A stretch of DNA of 64,000 bases, taken from positions 434,001-498,000 of the forward strand of contig CAJTFO010000001.1 of NCBI GenBank assembly GCA_910575755.1. The letters are read 5' to 3'. The stretch is from Desulfovibrionaceae bacterium. Lineage in GTDB: Bacteria > Desulfobacterota > Desulfovibrionia > Desulfovibrionales > Desulfovibrionaceae. Below the pieces are notes generated by a model that made no database searches, was not told the DNA's origin, and worked only from the letters and a program-made list of their open reading frames with translations. Position 1 is the first letter of the stretch. Each line of letters begins with the position of its first letter. This document shows, in pieces, positions 51,497-60,531 of the stretch. The position numbers were made by a program, and so were the translations under genes.

Positions 51497-52735
51497 ATGC
51501 CGCTTATTCGCAAGAGCCTGCTCCAACTCACCTTTTCCGGCGCGTATCTGTTGCGCTGGAACGACAAGCTGCGCCCTGTGGAACTGCTGGAAATTGACAA
51601 GCAGGCCCACAAAATGCTGCTGGCCTGCGTGCTCTGGCACGAAAATTCGCGCGACCTGCCGGCAGACCGACGTCTGGCCCTGGCCCGCGCCATCATTGAG
51701 GGCGGCTTGTTCGATTATTTCTATCGCCTGATCATCACGGACATCAAGCCGCCGGTCTTTTACAAGATCAAGGAAAATCCCGCCCACTACCGCCAGCTTA
51801 CCGAGCATGTTCTGACCCGGCTGGAGCCGGTGCTCGCCCCGCTGGGAGATTTCTGGAAGCGCATGCGGGCCTGGCATCTGCACGGCGACGAAAACGGGCT
51901 GGATCGACGCATTCTCACGGCGGCCCATTTGTACGCCTCTCAGTGGGAATTCCATCTCATCAAGCCGCTCAACGGTTTTGACGATGAAATGGACGACATT
52001 GATCTTTCCTTTGTGGAACGGCTGGATACATTCCGCGACCTCAGGGGCATGGAGGCCATTCTCACGCCCAGCACGGCCCTGGCCAGACTGGCCAACCTGT
52101 GCGGCCAGCTGCGTTTCCAGATCCGCTGGACCCAGGCCCCGCGCATCCCGGCCACTTCGGTGCTGGGGCATATGTTCATTGTGGCCGCCTTCGCCTATTT
52201 TTTCAGCCTTTCGGTGAATGCCTGCACGGCCAGAGCCAACAACAACTTTTTCTGCGGCCTGTTTCATGACCTGCCGGAGCTGCTGACCCGCGACATCATT
52301 TCCCCGGTCAAGCAGTCCGTGGCCAGTCTGCCGCTGATCATCAAGGAGTATGAGGAGGCGGAACTGGAACGGCGCATCTTCGGCCCTCTGCGCCGGCAGG
52401 GCTTCGGCCCCCTGGTGGAGCGCATTTCCTACTATCTGGGGCTGAGCGTTGGTTCGGAATTTCAGGAATGCCGGCGGGAGGGCGACCGCGTCTTCAGGGT
52501 GGAGGGCTTTGAAGCGCTTCAGCGCAGCGCCAACCGCGATGATCTGGACCCCAAGGACGGCCAGATGCTCAAAATCTGCGACTGGCTGGCCGCCTTTCTG
52601 GAGGCGCACAGCTCCATCCGCAACGGGGTTTCCTCACCGCATCTGCAGGAAGCTCAGGCCCGGCTCAAGGCCAAACTCTGCGAAAGCCCGCTGGAGTGTC
52701 TGCAACTGGGCGCTTTGCTGGCCGACTTCGATTAA
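51497..52735 (+). CDS. HD domain protein (YfbR/HD_3-like phosphohydrolase)
   Basis: 412 residues, cytoplasmic. The C-terminal half has LGHMFIVAAFAYFFSL then GLFHDLPELLTRDIISPVK, matching the H...HD...D pattern of YfbR-type 5'-deoxynucleotidase/HD_3 domains. A further KICDWLAAFLEAH supplies the last Asp. The N-terminal ~200 residues form another HD-like helical domain without clear metal ligands. Neighbouring nrdD makes a nucleotide-pool role attractive, but this is only inference. The ATG at 51497 follows AAGGA. Confidence 0.72.
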   Translation: MPLIRKSLLQLTFSGAYLLRWNDKLRPVELLEIDKQAHKMLLACVLWHENSRDLPADRRLALARAIIEGGLFDYFYRLIITDIKPPVFYKIKENPAHYRQLTEHVLTRLEPVLAPLGDFWKRMRAWHLHGDENGLDRRILTAAHLYASQWEFHLIKPLNGFDDEMDDIDLSFVERLDTFRDLRGMEAILTPSTALARLANLCGQLRFQIRWTQAPRIPATSVLGHMFIVAAFAYFFSLSVNACTARANNNFFCGLFHDLPELLTRDIISPVKQSVASLPLIIKEYEEAELERRIFGPLRRQGFGPLVERISYYLGLSVGSEFQECRREGDRVFRVEGFEALQRSANRDDLDPKDGQMLKICDWLAAFLEAHSSIRNGVSSPHLQEAQARLKAKLCESPLECLQLGALLADFD

Positions 52736-52948
52736 AGCATTTCTCTGATGAAATCAGGTGCATGCTCTGTTGGCCGCGCAGGCGGACAACCACGCCGAAT
52801 GAGCGCTGAAAAGCGCGCTTTTCAGGCTCAATGCAGCGCCGTTTTTGAAAGGGCGGCCTTTCAAAAACAAAATGCTCTTAGGATTGAAGGCGTCCAAGCC
52901 TACGCCGCGCCTAACATGCTCTTTCAGGAAGCGCAAGGTATACCAGCC
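52736..52948. other. Gap holding repeat copy 1
   Basis: 213 bp between the HD gene and the exported protein. It is mostly occupied by the two-hairpin dispersed repeat (52795-52880). An in-frame reading of the repeat gives a spurious N-terminal extension to the next gene. Confidence 0.5.
52795..52880 (+). repeat. Dispersed two-hairpin repeat, copy 1
   Basis: Composed of a first hairpin (AATGAGCGCTGAAAAG / CTTTTCAGGCTCAAT), a GCAGCGCCG linker, a second hairpin (TTTTTGAAAGG / CCTTTCAAAAA) and the end AAAATGCTCT. A close copy in reverse orientation is at 57558-57645. Copy 1 lies ~70 bp before the exported-protein gene and points the same way. Confidence 0.8.
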
Positions 52949-53707
52949 ATGAACAAAACCATCCCCACCCTGTTTCCCACGCTGGCGGCACTTCTGCTGG
53001 CCGCGCTCTGCCTGCTGTGGCCGGGCCAGGCCACGGCCCTGACGGTCTCCAAAAGCATGCCCCTCTATGCCCGTGATATGGAGTTTTATTATCAGCGCAC
53101 GCACCCCGAAGTGCTGCCCGGCATTCTGCGCACATTTGACGCCCAGGGCGTACTTGCTCAGGGAGAAAAACGGCTGATGGTGGCCGCCTTTCTGGCCGAG
53201 GCGTTGCGGCGTGACCCTTCAGCGCGCCACCGCCTTCTGCCGCCGCCGGACACACTGAGCCGCAACGGCAGGTTCACCCTGGCCTGGATGATCCACCTGG
53301 CCGGGCTGCCCGATGAAGAAAGCCTGCTGGCCGGGCTGCTCACCCCGGAGGACGCCCCCCTGCCGAATCAGATTCGGAACAGCCCCGCTTTGCTGGCCCA
53401 ATGGGACATTTATGCGGAAAAATCTGTCCTGCAGATGTACTGGGCGGCGTTTCTGGCCTCAGGCGACACGGCCTATCTGGACAGCATCATCAATGCCGCC
53501 CTGCGTTACGCCCGCCTCAACGCCCGGGGTCGCCAGCGGGAGGAGGCTTTTCCGGTCTGCGCGGCGGCGGCCGCATCACTGTATGAACTGGCCCCACGCC
53601 ATGCCGCGGTGCAGGCCCGCATCGAACAGGCGCTTGAAGGCTGTTCCGGCCCGGAAGCCGACACCTTGCGGATCATTCTGCGCCGAAAGTCGCCCAGCGG
53701 CGTCTGA
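52949..53707 (+). CDS. Exported protein of unknown function
   Basis: 252 residues with a signal peptide (LAALLLAALCLLWPGQATA, cleavage near residue 31). The mature part is helical: YARDMEFYYQRTHPEVLPGILRTFDAQG, AAFLAEALRRDPSARH and DTAYLDSIINAALRYARLNARGRQ, with a few TPR-like turns. No enzyme motif is visible. It may be a helical-repeat scaffold in the periplasm. The repeat upstream belongs to the leader and not to the protein. Confidence 0.7.
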   Translation: MNKTIPTLFPTLAALLLAALCLLWPGQATALTVSKSMPLYARDMEFYYQRTHPEVLPGILRTFDAQGVLAQGEKRLMVAAFLAEALRRDPSARHRLLPPPDTLSRNGRFTLAWMIHLAGLPDEESLLAGLLTPEDAPLPNQIRNSPALLAQWDIYAEKSVLQMYWAAFLASGDTAYLDSIINAALRYARLNARGRQREEAFPVCAAAAASLYELAPRHAAVQARIEQALEGCSGPEADTLRIILRRKSPSGV

Positions 53708-53721
53708 AGCCGCGCGGCGGA

Positions 53722-54789
53722 TCACACCTCAAAACGTTTGGGACAGGCCAGACAGCAGGCGTCGGGCACATTGTTCGCCAGCGCGGCGCGAAATGCCCTG
53801 AAAGACTCGCCATTCCACAGTTCCCAGGCGTCGCCGTCACGCGCGTTGCCGAAAGTCCGGCGGCGCGCGCCGTCTTCTTCGGCGGGCACATTAAGATATA
53901 CACAGGGCGAAAGCGCGCCGTCGGCGTCCACATACAGACTGCGGGTCACGTTTTCACGGCAGCCGCCCGCGTCCGCCACGGCCTGTGGGCCGGGAAGCGC
54001 GTAATAAATCTCTCGCCCGTCCGTTGCCGCCTCGGCGGCGGCCCGCTCCAGTACCGCGCGGGCGCGGGCTATCTTGTCCGTCTCTTCCGGCGCAAAGGCC
54101 AGAACCGCCTGTTGCGGCGCGGCAATGTAATCCAGCGTGCTGACCACCGCCATGCGCACATCCAGTTTTTCCATAAGTCGGGGCAGGCCGGCCGCAGCCT
54201 CAACCCTGTCGGCCAGCAGCAGATAGGCCAGATGAACTTCCGGAGTGTTTTCCCCGGATGCGCCGCGCCCAGCCCCCTCTCGTTGAGCGGCTCGAACCAG
54301 GCGGATGGCCTCGCAAACCCGCTCAAAGGGCACGCCGGCCCGCGCCGCGTTGGAGGCCGCATCCGTGCCCGCAAGGGAAAAAGCCAGCATGTCCATGCCG
54401 CTCTGCACAAGACGCGCGGCCAGCTCAGCGTCCATGCGCAGACCACAGGAAGTGCTGGAAACCTCACAGCCCGCCTTGCGGGCCAGAGCCACGAAATCAA
54501 AAAAACGGGGATGCAGCAGGGGTTCCCCCCAGCCCTGAAGGTGCGCCCGGCCTGACCGACGCAGCAAGGGCCAAAGCGCCGCGAAAACCTCGTCAGGCAT
54601 ATGGCGCGAACGCCAGCTTGCGGCCTGTGTGGTATGCGGGCAGTAAACGCAACGTCCGGCACAGTGCGAGGTCACTTCCACCTGTACGCAGTCCAGGGGG
54701 CGTTTTTCGCCCAGAAACAGCTCGCGCAGGCGCTCGCCCAGGCCGGGCGCGCGAAAGCCGGGATTCTGTAACGGATCAGTTTCGGACAT
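53722..54789 (-). CDS. Radical SAM/SPASM-like protein of the GNAT cluster
   Basis: 355 residues. EVTSHCAGRCVYCPHTT gives the Cx3Cx2C cluster near residue 40, LQGWGEPLLHPRFFD is the GxxEP SAM motif, and the C-terminal GGCRENVTRSLYVDADGALSPCVYLNVP with CCLACPKRF is a SPASM-type auxiliary-cluster region. This is the layout of peptide-modifying or anaerobic-maturase enzymes. The ATG at 54789 has GGAG six bases upstream. It follows the GNAT gene by 29 bp. No precursor-peptide gene is obvious around it. Confidence 0.82.
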   Translation of the reverse strand: MSETDPLQNPGFRAPGLGERLRELFLGEKRPLDCVQVEVTSHCAGRCVYCPHTTQAASWRSRHMPDEVFAALWPLLRRSGRAHLQGWGEPLLHPRFFDFVALARKAGCEVSSTSCGLRMDAELAARLVQSGMDMLAFSLAGTDAASNAARAGVPFERVCEAIRLVRAAQREGAGRGASGENTPEVHLAYLLLADRVEAAAGLPRLMEKLDVRMAVVSTLDYIAAPQQAVLAFAPEETDKIARARAVLERAAAEAATDGREIYYALPGPQAVADAGGCRENVTRSLYVDADGALSPCVYLNVPAEEDGARRRTFGNARDGDAWELWNGESFRAFRAALANNVPDACCLACPKRFEV

Positions 54790-54818
54790 GACCATCTCCA
54801 CAAGCAGGGCGGCGCGGC

Positions 54819-55697
54819 TCACCGCCCCAGCAGGCGCGCCAGCCAGCCCTTCTTTTGCAGGGTCCAGGAAGTTTCCACGCAGGGCAGAAAGACGCTGGCG
54901 CCCCATTTTTTCTTGAAAAAGGCCACGCCAGGATGAATGCCCAGCCCCAGATTGAGCAGACTGTGGCCGCGCTTCACCCCTTCGGCCGCCAGGGCGGCCA
55001 ACAGCGCGTCCGCCGTGCCCGGCGGCGCGTCGGGACGACGAAAGGCGAACATATAGAAAGCCGTGGAAAAGGAACTGTAATCGCCGATGGCGCACCCCAC
55101 CAGAACACCGTCAGCCCGACGGGCGGAAAACAGGCGGGCCTGCGGCGCGGCGACCAGATAGGCGGCCAGATGCCGGAAAATATGGACGCTGCCCGGCTCC
55201 AGCGCATTGGCTCGGGCGCGGCAGAAATCCTCCACCAGAGCCGTGTGTTCCGCTGTCCAGGCGTCGGCGCCGCCCTGCTCTGTGACCACCTCCCGCGCGG
55301 CGCGGCGCAGCATGTTGCGCAATTTCTGCCCGGCGGGCGGCAGGGGCAGGGGCAGGGACCAGAAGGCGTCCTCGCTACCTGGGGCTTCGGGCGGCGCGGC
55401 ATGGGGCCGGGCGGCGGCCAGCACCGTGATGCGGGAAAGCCCGGGCAGGGCCAGGGCTTCTTCCACGGCCGCGTCCACAGCACGCGCGTCGCGCGGGTCG
55501 CTGGAAGGGTAGCCGACAAGCACCACTTCGCCTTCGCCCAGATGGCCCACGCATTCTCCGAACAGACGGGGGCGCAGGCCGGACACGGCCCCCACATAGG
55601 GCAAAAGCTGCTCCGGCGTCACGGCCTGAGCCGTGATACGGGCAAGCCCGGCGGTCGACAGCCCTCCCCCGCTTCCTGACATGACGCGCGGCGTCAC
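54819..55697 (-). CDS. GNAT-fold acyltransferase paralogue
   Basis: 292 residues. C-terminal half (residues ~140-280) matches a GNAT/FemAB-like fold: RLFSARRADGVLVGCAIGDYSS, TADALLAALAAEGVKRGHSLLNLGLGIHPGVAFFKKKWGA. The last segment closely resembles the GNAT half of the next gene (LGLGVNEGILRFKRKWGG), so the two are paralogues. The N-terminal ~130 residues are Ala/Pro-rich without a known domain. The GTG at 55697 follows GGGAGG and overlaps the stop of the upstream gene (GTGA). Confidence 0.75.
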   Translation of the reverse strand: MTPRVMSGSGGGLSTAGLARITAQAVTPEQLLPYVGAVSGLRPRLFGECVGHLGEGEVVLVGYPSSDPRDARAVDAAVEEALALPGLSRITVLAAARPHAAPPEAPGSEDAFWSLPLPLPPAGQKLRNMLRRAAREVVTEQGGADAWTAEHTALVEDFCRARANALEPGSVHIFRHLAAYLVAAPQARLFSARRADGVLVGCAIGDYSSFSTAFYMFAFRRPDAPPGTADALLAALAAEGVKRGHSLLNLGLGIHPGVAFFKKKWGASVFLPCVETSWTLQKKGWLARLLGR

Positions 55698-57463
55698 CAG
55701 CGCACCTCCCGCTCACGCCGCCAGAGGGCGCGCAGTTTGTGCGAGAGGCCGGGCAGGCAACGTCGCACGCTGAAACCGTCTTCGGCCAGCATATGGCGCA
55801 GATTGACCATATGGGCCGCGCCCACAAAAACCGCACAGCGGCCTTCCTCCAGATACGGGCGCATGCGCTCCCGGAAGCGCTGATCGCGGATAGTGACCAC
55901 ATGGCCCGTGCGCGTGGGAAATTCCGCGCTGGAACCCATCATCCGCTCAAGATCCCCGGCCAGATAGGCCCGCATGTTGCGGCGGGACAGCGCATTCCAA
56001 TCATGACAGGCGCGCAGATACTGCAGCACCCGCTCCACGGGCACAGAATCCAGCGAAGCCAGTTGCTCTTCAAGATTTTCCATGCCGATCACATTCTTGC
56101 CCATGTCGTGCGCCACGCGCCAGGCCTCCATATCCACAGAGCCGCGCCAGCCGCGCCGCTCCAGAAAAGCCGTCCAGAGGGAGAAAAAAGCGCACCAGGG
56201 CCGCGCGTGGCCTAAAAGCCAGCGCACGTCCGCCTTGCGCGCGGCCTCCATGCCCAGCCAGCGAACCAGCGTCCCTTCCGGCCCGCGCACCACCCGTTCC
56301 AGGCGGCGGATGTCCCTTTCCTCAAGCATATCCAGCAGGGGCTTGTGATCCGGCGGCGGCGTTTTGCCGTACCGATCCACAGCGGCCAGAAAGTCCTCGT
56401 CCAGCGGGCCTTCAAACAGCACATTGTCCACCTTGCGGAACAGACGGGTGAAGGACGCCTCAAACGAATAGCAGAAAAAATGGGCCGTGCCGCCGATCCA
56501 GGACTGTCTGCCGTTTTTCTCCACCTCCCAGAGCATGGCAAAGGGCCGCTGGGGGGGCCGCGCATCCTCCAGGGAAGGCGACGGCGCGGCGGCGGCCCGC
56601 AGCAGAGCCAGGGTCAGGGCGCGGGCCGTGTCTTCATGCGCGTCTTGCGGCTTTTCCTCCCAGGCGGCCATGACGTAAGGCAGGTAGGGCCGGCCGCCCC
56701 ATTTGCGCTTGAAGCGCAGAATGCCTTCATTGACGCCCAGCCCCAGATGGATATAACGCTTGCCCGCCGTGCGGGCATTTTCCAGCATGACGGCGAACAG
56801 CAGATCCGCCGCGTGGGGCGCGTAGTGCGCGCGCGAATGCGCGCCAAGCACATAGGAAGTGAATTTCTCAGGCGCGTAATCCAGCAGCAGACAAGCGACC
56901 AGGCGGCCTTCCCCGTCCCAGGCGTTGAGCAGGCGCAGATGACCCTCCGCCTCGGCCAGAGCTTCGGGCGTGCGGGCATACAGTTCCCGCACATGCGGGG
57001 CCAGGGGGCTGCCCTCCTTCCGGTCCGCGCGGCCCATGAACTCCGCCCAGAGTCGCCGATGGTTCGGCGTAAATTCGCCGCTTTCCTCCACCCGCAAGGC
57101 TGCCGCCGCGCGGCGCAAGGGGCCGCGCAACCGGGCCGGAGGCGCGGCCCCTGCCGGCAGCAGGTAAAAGCGGTCACGGTCCACAATATGGCCATGCAGA
57201 CGCGGCGGCAGATCCGGCCCCACGGCCCAGCAGTTTGTGGCTCCGCTTTTTTTCAGCGCTTCGGCAAGAGCCGCCTCAAAGTTCGCGTGGCTGTATCGAC
57301 CGCGCAGGGGGTAAGCCACGGCCATGAGCCAGTCTGCGGCGGCCATAAAAAAATACGGCCCCACACAGAAGGGCGCGCCCTGAGACATGGCCCGCATCAG
57401 CGGCAGGGAATGCTCCGGCACACGGGCCAGTGTATTTATCTGAGCGAGAAAATCAGTTTCCAT
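55694..57463 (-). CDS. GNAT-TraB/GumN two-domain fusion protein
   Basis: 589 residues. Residues ~100-260 form a GNAT-like acyltransferase domain (LRLLNAWDGEGRLVACLLLDY, YIHLGLGVNEGILRFKRKWGG), paralogous to the next gene product. Residues ~315-580 form a TraB/PrgY/GumN domain: IGGTAHFFCYSFEASF, VDNVLFEGPLDE, and FVGAAHMVNLRHMLAEDGF, providing the paired GxxH motifs of that possible metalloprotease family. The ATG at 57463 has no good ribosome site, so the start is less certain. No signal peptide; cytoplasmic. The combination is unfamiliar to me. Confidence 0.75.
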   Translation of the reverse strand: METDFLAQINTLARVPEHSLPLMRAMSQGAPFCVGPYFFMAAADWLMAVAYPLRGRYSHANFEAALAEALKKSGATNCWAVGPDLPPRLHGHIVDRDRFYLLPAGAAPPARLRGPLRRAAAALRVEESGEFTPNHRRLWAEFMGRADRKEGSPLAPHVRELYARTPEALAEAEGHLRLLNAWDGEGRLVACLLLDYAPEKFTSYVLGAHSRAHYAPHAADLLFAVMLENARTAGKRYIHLGLGVNEGILRFKRKWGGRPYLPYVMAAWEEKPQDAHEDTARALTLALLRAAAAPSPSLEDARPPQRPFAMLWEVEKNGRQSWIGGTAHFFCYSFEASFTRLFRKVDNVLFEGPLDEDFLAAVDRYGKTPPPDHKPLLDMLEERDIRRLERVVRGPEGTLVRWLGMEAARKADVRWLLGHARPWCAFFSLWTAFLERRGWRGSVDMEAWRVAHDMGKNVIGMENLEEQLASLDSVPVERVLQYLRACHDWNALSRRNMRAYLAGDLERMMGSSAEFPTRTGHVVTIRDQRFRERMRPYLEEGRCAVFVGAAHMVNLRHMLAEDGFSVRRCLPGLSHKLRALWRREREVRW

Positions 57464-57702
57464 ACAATTGCCAATGTTTTCGGCACAAGGCTTACACGTT
57501 CGCCAACCCCGGCAGCACGCCGCGGGCGGGCAAAAAGGCAGAGTGTTGACAGGCCCCAGAGCATTTTGCTTTTGAAATGCTGCCATTTCAAAAACGGCGC
57601 TGCCGTCAATGAGCCTGAAAAGCGCGGTTTTCAGGCTCATTGGGCGCGGGCATGCGCTCTCGCGCCCGCCGGAGCGAATGCCTTTTTCAAAGGCAAGTCT
57701 CT
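57464..57702. other. Gap between polA and the GNAT-TraB fusion gene, with repeat copy 2
   Basis: 239 bp. Besides the repeat at 57558-57645 it contains small stems such as TGCCTTT/AAAGGCA near 57680. No ORF is supported. Confidence 0.5.
57558..57645 (-). repeat. Dispersed two-hairpin repeat, copy 2
   Basis: Read on the minus strand: CCCAATGAGCCTGAAAA, loop, TTTTCAGGCTCATT, GCAGCGCCG, TTTTTGAAATGG / CATTTCAAAA, ending AAAATGCTCT. It matches copy 1 along ~85 bp with the same two-hairpin order. It lies ~95 bp before the fusion gene and points toward it. Confidence 0.8.
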
Positions 57703-60450
57703 CTAATGCGCGGCGCCCCAATCATGCCCTACCCCCCAGTCCACCACCAGCGGCACGGAAAGCGCCTCGCCACCGGGGGCCACCGCGGCCATCAGGGCGG
57801 CCACCCGTGCGCCGGCCTCAGGGGCGGCGTCCTGCGGAGCTTCCAGCAAAAGTTCGTCATGCACCTGCAACAGCAGGCGGGCGTCCATGCGCCGCAGTTC
57901 CCCGTCATGAGCCACGGCCAGCATGGCCAGCTTGATGATGTCGGCCGCCGACCCCTGAATGACCGTATTGATGGCCTGCCGCCGGGCCAGGGCAAATGCC
58001 TGACCATTGGCCGAAAGAATATCGGGCAGCAGACGGCGGCGACCGCCCAGGGTGGTCACATAACCCTGGCGCTTGGCCGTGGCCTCCACCTCTTCATAAA
58101 AATGTTTGAGGCCCGTGAGCCGCTCGAAATAGCGGGCAATGAACTCCCTGGCCTCGGCGCTGCTGATCTTGAGTTCCTGCCCCAGCTTCTGCGCGCCCAT
58201 GCCATAGATCAGACCAAAGTTGATGGTCTTGGCGTTGCGGCGCTGATCCGGATTAACGGCGTCGGCGGGCAGATCATAAACCAGGGCGGCGGTGCGGGCG
58301 TGAATGTCCTCCCCCTGGCGAAAGGCGTCCAGCAGGGCCGCATCCTGGGACATATGGGCCAGCACGCGCAGTTCCACCTGCGAGTAGTCGGCGGAAACCA
58401 GCGTGCGACCCGGTCCGGCGATGAAGCAGGCCCGCATGCGCTTGCCCAGCGGGCCGCGCACCGGAATATTCTGGAGATTGGGATTGCTGGAGGAAAGCCG
58501 CCCGGTGGCCGTGGCCTTCTGGTTGAAGGTGGTGTGGATGCGGCCCTGCCCGTCCACCAGACGCGGCAACGGGTCCAGATAGGTGGAGCGCATTTTTTCC
58601 AGCTTGCGGAACTGCAAGATGCTGTCCACCACACTGTGGCGTCCGGCCAGCTTTTCCAGGGTCTGCTGGCTGGTGGAGGCCTGCCCGCCCCTGGTCTTGC
58701 GCGGTGAGGGCAGCTTCAGCGTATTGAACAGTACCTCGCCCAGCTGCTGGGCCGAGCGGATGTTGAAGGTCGTGCCTGCCGCCGCATGCACCTCGGCGGT
58801 GAGGCGGTCCAGCTCGTGCTGCACGTCGGACAGAAAAGCCTGGAACGCCGCGGCGTCAATAGCCACGCCGCGCCCTTCCATCTCGGCCAGCACCGGCGTG
58901 AGGGGCAGTTCCAGAGCGTTGTACAGGTCGCGCAGGCTGTCGCGGGCCAGGCGACTTTCCAGCGCTTCGGCCATGAGCAGCGCCAGGCGCGCAGAACCGC
59001 CACCCTCGTTGTTCAGAGCGGTTCCCCAGCGCGCGGCCAGCCTTGGCCAGCCGTAGTCGCTTTCTTCAGGATTAAGCAGATAGGCGGCCAGGCCAAGATC
59101 AAAACAGCGCGGCGACGCTTCGCCCAGAAGCAGATCGCGCCAGCAGGGCGCGGCCACAAGCAGCGATTTGAGATCGGCCACCACCAGTTGGCGGGCCGCT
59201 TGCAGCCAGGCGCAGAGGGCGTCCATGCGACCGGTCCAGCAATATTCCTCCACCCCGGACAAGACATCGCCCACGGCCAGGTACGGCGGATGTTTGGGGC
59301 CCCGCGGCCAGATCAGGGCTGCCGCGCGGCCCGTGCAGTCCGGCAGGGCGGTCGCGTCGGCCAGTTCGGGGGCCAAGGGCTCACCCACCGCTTCCAGCAG
59401 GCTCATCTGCGCGCCCGCGCGGGTCTGGGACCGCGCCGCGCCGTCAGACGGTACGATGGCGGCTGAAGCTTTTTCTCCTCCGCTCTTCCGCGTGGCGGCC
59501 TCCGCGGAAGTTGCGTGGGCGGTCTGCTCCATCGGCGGAACGGCTGGCTCATCCTCGCTCTGGCGGCGCAACAGGGCGGCCATTTCGCGGCGCAGGGCAA
59601 AAAGTTCAAATTCTTCGGAAAGGGAGCGGCATTGGGGCACGTCCAGCGGCTGCACGGCCAGATCGGCCAGCTCCAGATCTGCGCAGGCATGAAGAGAAAG
59701 GGTGGTCAGCCTGCGCCAGATGAACATGTCCTCAAGATGATCGCGCATCTTGTCCTGAACCTTGGGCGGCAGCAGAGCAAAATGATCCCGAATGTCCTCC
59801 AGGCTGGGGCAGATTTCAAAAATCTGGCGCGCGGTCTTGGGGCCGATGCCCGGCACGCCGGGGATATTGTCACTGGCGTCGCCCACCAGGGCCTGCACAT
59901 CGGGCCACTGGGCCGGGCTTACCCCGCTTTCGGCCCGGAATTCTGCCTCGCTGAGCAGTTTTTCCTCGCGCGCCGCCGGATCCCACATATAGACGTTGGG
60001 GCCAAGGCATTGTTTCAGATCCTTGTCGCCGCTGACGATGACGACCGGATGCTCCGCGGAAAAACGGGACGCCAGGGAGGCTATGCAGTCGTCGGCCTCG
60101 CAGCCTTCGGAAACCTCCAGCCTGAGGCCCAGCGCCCGCACCATGCGCAAAATGGGATCGATCTGGCGGGCCAGGTCTTCCGGCATGGCATCACGGTTGG
60201 CCTTGTAGAGCGGAAAAATCTCATGCCTGAAGTTCCTGCCCTTGCCGTCCTTGACAAAAACGAAATGTCTGGGCCGCTCCTCGCGCAGAATGCGCAAGAG
60301 CACGCGAGTCACCACCACCAGGGCGTTGGTGGGAAAACCGTCGGAACGCTGCATGTTCTTGTTGGCGAAAAATCCCCGGTAAATAAAGGCGGAACCGTCC
60401 ATCAGAAAAATGGGATCAGCGGCAAGGCCCAGACGTTCTTTCAGCGACAT
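57703..60450 (-). CDS. polA: DNA polymerase I, proofreading domain degenerate
   Basis: 915 residues. The N-terminal 5' nuclease (residues 1-290) is intact: FLMDGSAFIYRGFF, EADDCIASLA, VSGDKDLKQ and VGDASDNIPGVPGIGPKTA. The polymerase domain is intact: TATGRLSSSNPNLQNIP, SADYSQVELRVLAH, RRNAKTINFGLIYG and LLQVHDELLLEA. The middle 3'-5' exonuclease region (~345-490) lacks the DxE of motif I and the Asp of NxxxD, so proofreading is probably inactive, as in Taq polymerase. A Ser/Ala-rich linker precedes it. No clear ribosome site precedes the ATG at 60450. Confidence 0.94.
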   Translation of the reverse strand: MSLKERLGLAADPIFLMDGSAFIYRGFFANKNMQRSDGFPTNALVVVTRVLLRILREERPRHFVFVKDGKGRNFRHEIFPLYKANRDAMPEDLARQIDPILRMVRALGLRLEVSEGCEADDCIASLASRFSAEHPVVIVSGDKDLKQCLGPNVYMWDPAAREEKLLSEAEFRAESGVSPAQWPDVQALVGDASDNIPGVPGIGPKTARQIFEICPSLEDIRDHFALLPPKVQDKMRDHLEDMFIWRRLTTLSLHACADLELADLAVQPLDVPQCRSLSEEFELFALRREMAALLRRQSEDEPAVPPMEQTAHATSAEAATRKSGGEKASAAIVPSDGAARSQTRAGAQMSLLEAVGEPLAPELADATALPDCTGRAAALIWPRGPKHPPYLAVGDVLSGVEEYCWTGRMDALCAWLQAARQLVVADLKSLLVAAPCWRDLLLGEASPRCFDLGLAAYLLNPEESDYGWPRLAARWGTALNNEGGGSARLALLMAEALESRLARDSLRDLYNALELPLTPVLAEMEGRGVAIDAAAFQAFLSDVQHELDRLTAEVHAAAGTTFNIRSAQQLGEVLFNTLKLPSPRKTRGGQASTSQQTLEKLAGRHSVVDSILQFRKLEKMRSTYLDPLPRLVDGQGRIHTTFNQKATATGRLSSSNPNLQNIPVRGPLGKRMRACFIAGPGRTLVSADYSQVELRVLAHMSQDAALLDAFRQGEDIHARTAALVYDLPADAVNPDQRRNAKTINFGLIYGMGAQKLGQELKISSAEAREFIARYFERLTGLKHFYEEVEATAKRQGYVTTLGGRRRLLPDILSANGQAFALARRQAINTVIQGSAADIIKLAMLAVAHDGELRRMDARLLLQVHDELLLEAPQDAAPEAGARVAALMAAVAPGGEALSVPLVVDWGVGHDWGAAH

Positions 60451-60531
60451 GGCGGCAGTGGGTTGAGGTTGACGCGCGGTCGGCTCACGCCGCCGCTTGC
60501 GGAGAAGAGATGCTGCGGGTATAATATAGTG
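60451..60531. other. Divergent promoter gap polA/mlaE
   Basis: 81 bp between divergent polA and mlaE. It contains the mlaE promoter (60497-60525) directly against the mlaE start. Confidence 0.6.
60497..60525 (+). promoter_or_regulatory. mlaE promoter giving a leaderless mRNA
   Basis: TTGCGG (60497-60502), 17-bp spacer, perfect TATAAT (60520-60525). A start six to seven bases downstream falls on the ATG at 60532, so the mRNA would have no 5' leader; the absence of a Shine-Dalgarno sequence before mlaE agrees. Confidence 0.6.

Noticed and set aside
59515-60531. Extension of the mlaE frame upstream into the polA region
   Set aside because: The MlaE family starts with the STAS-like domain; the extension is antisense to polA and is upstream of the promoter.
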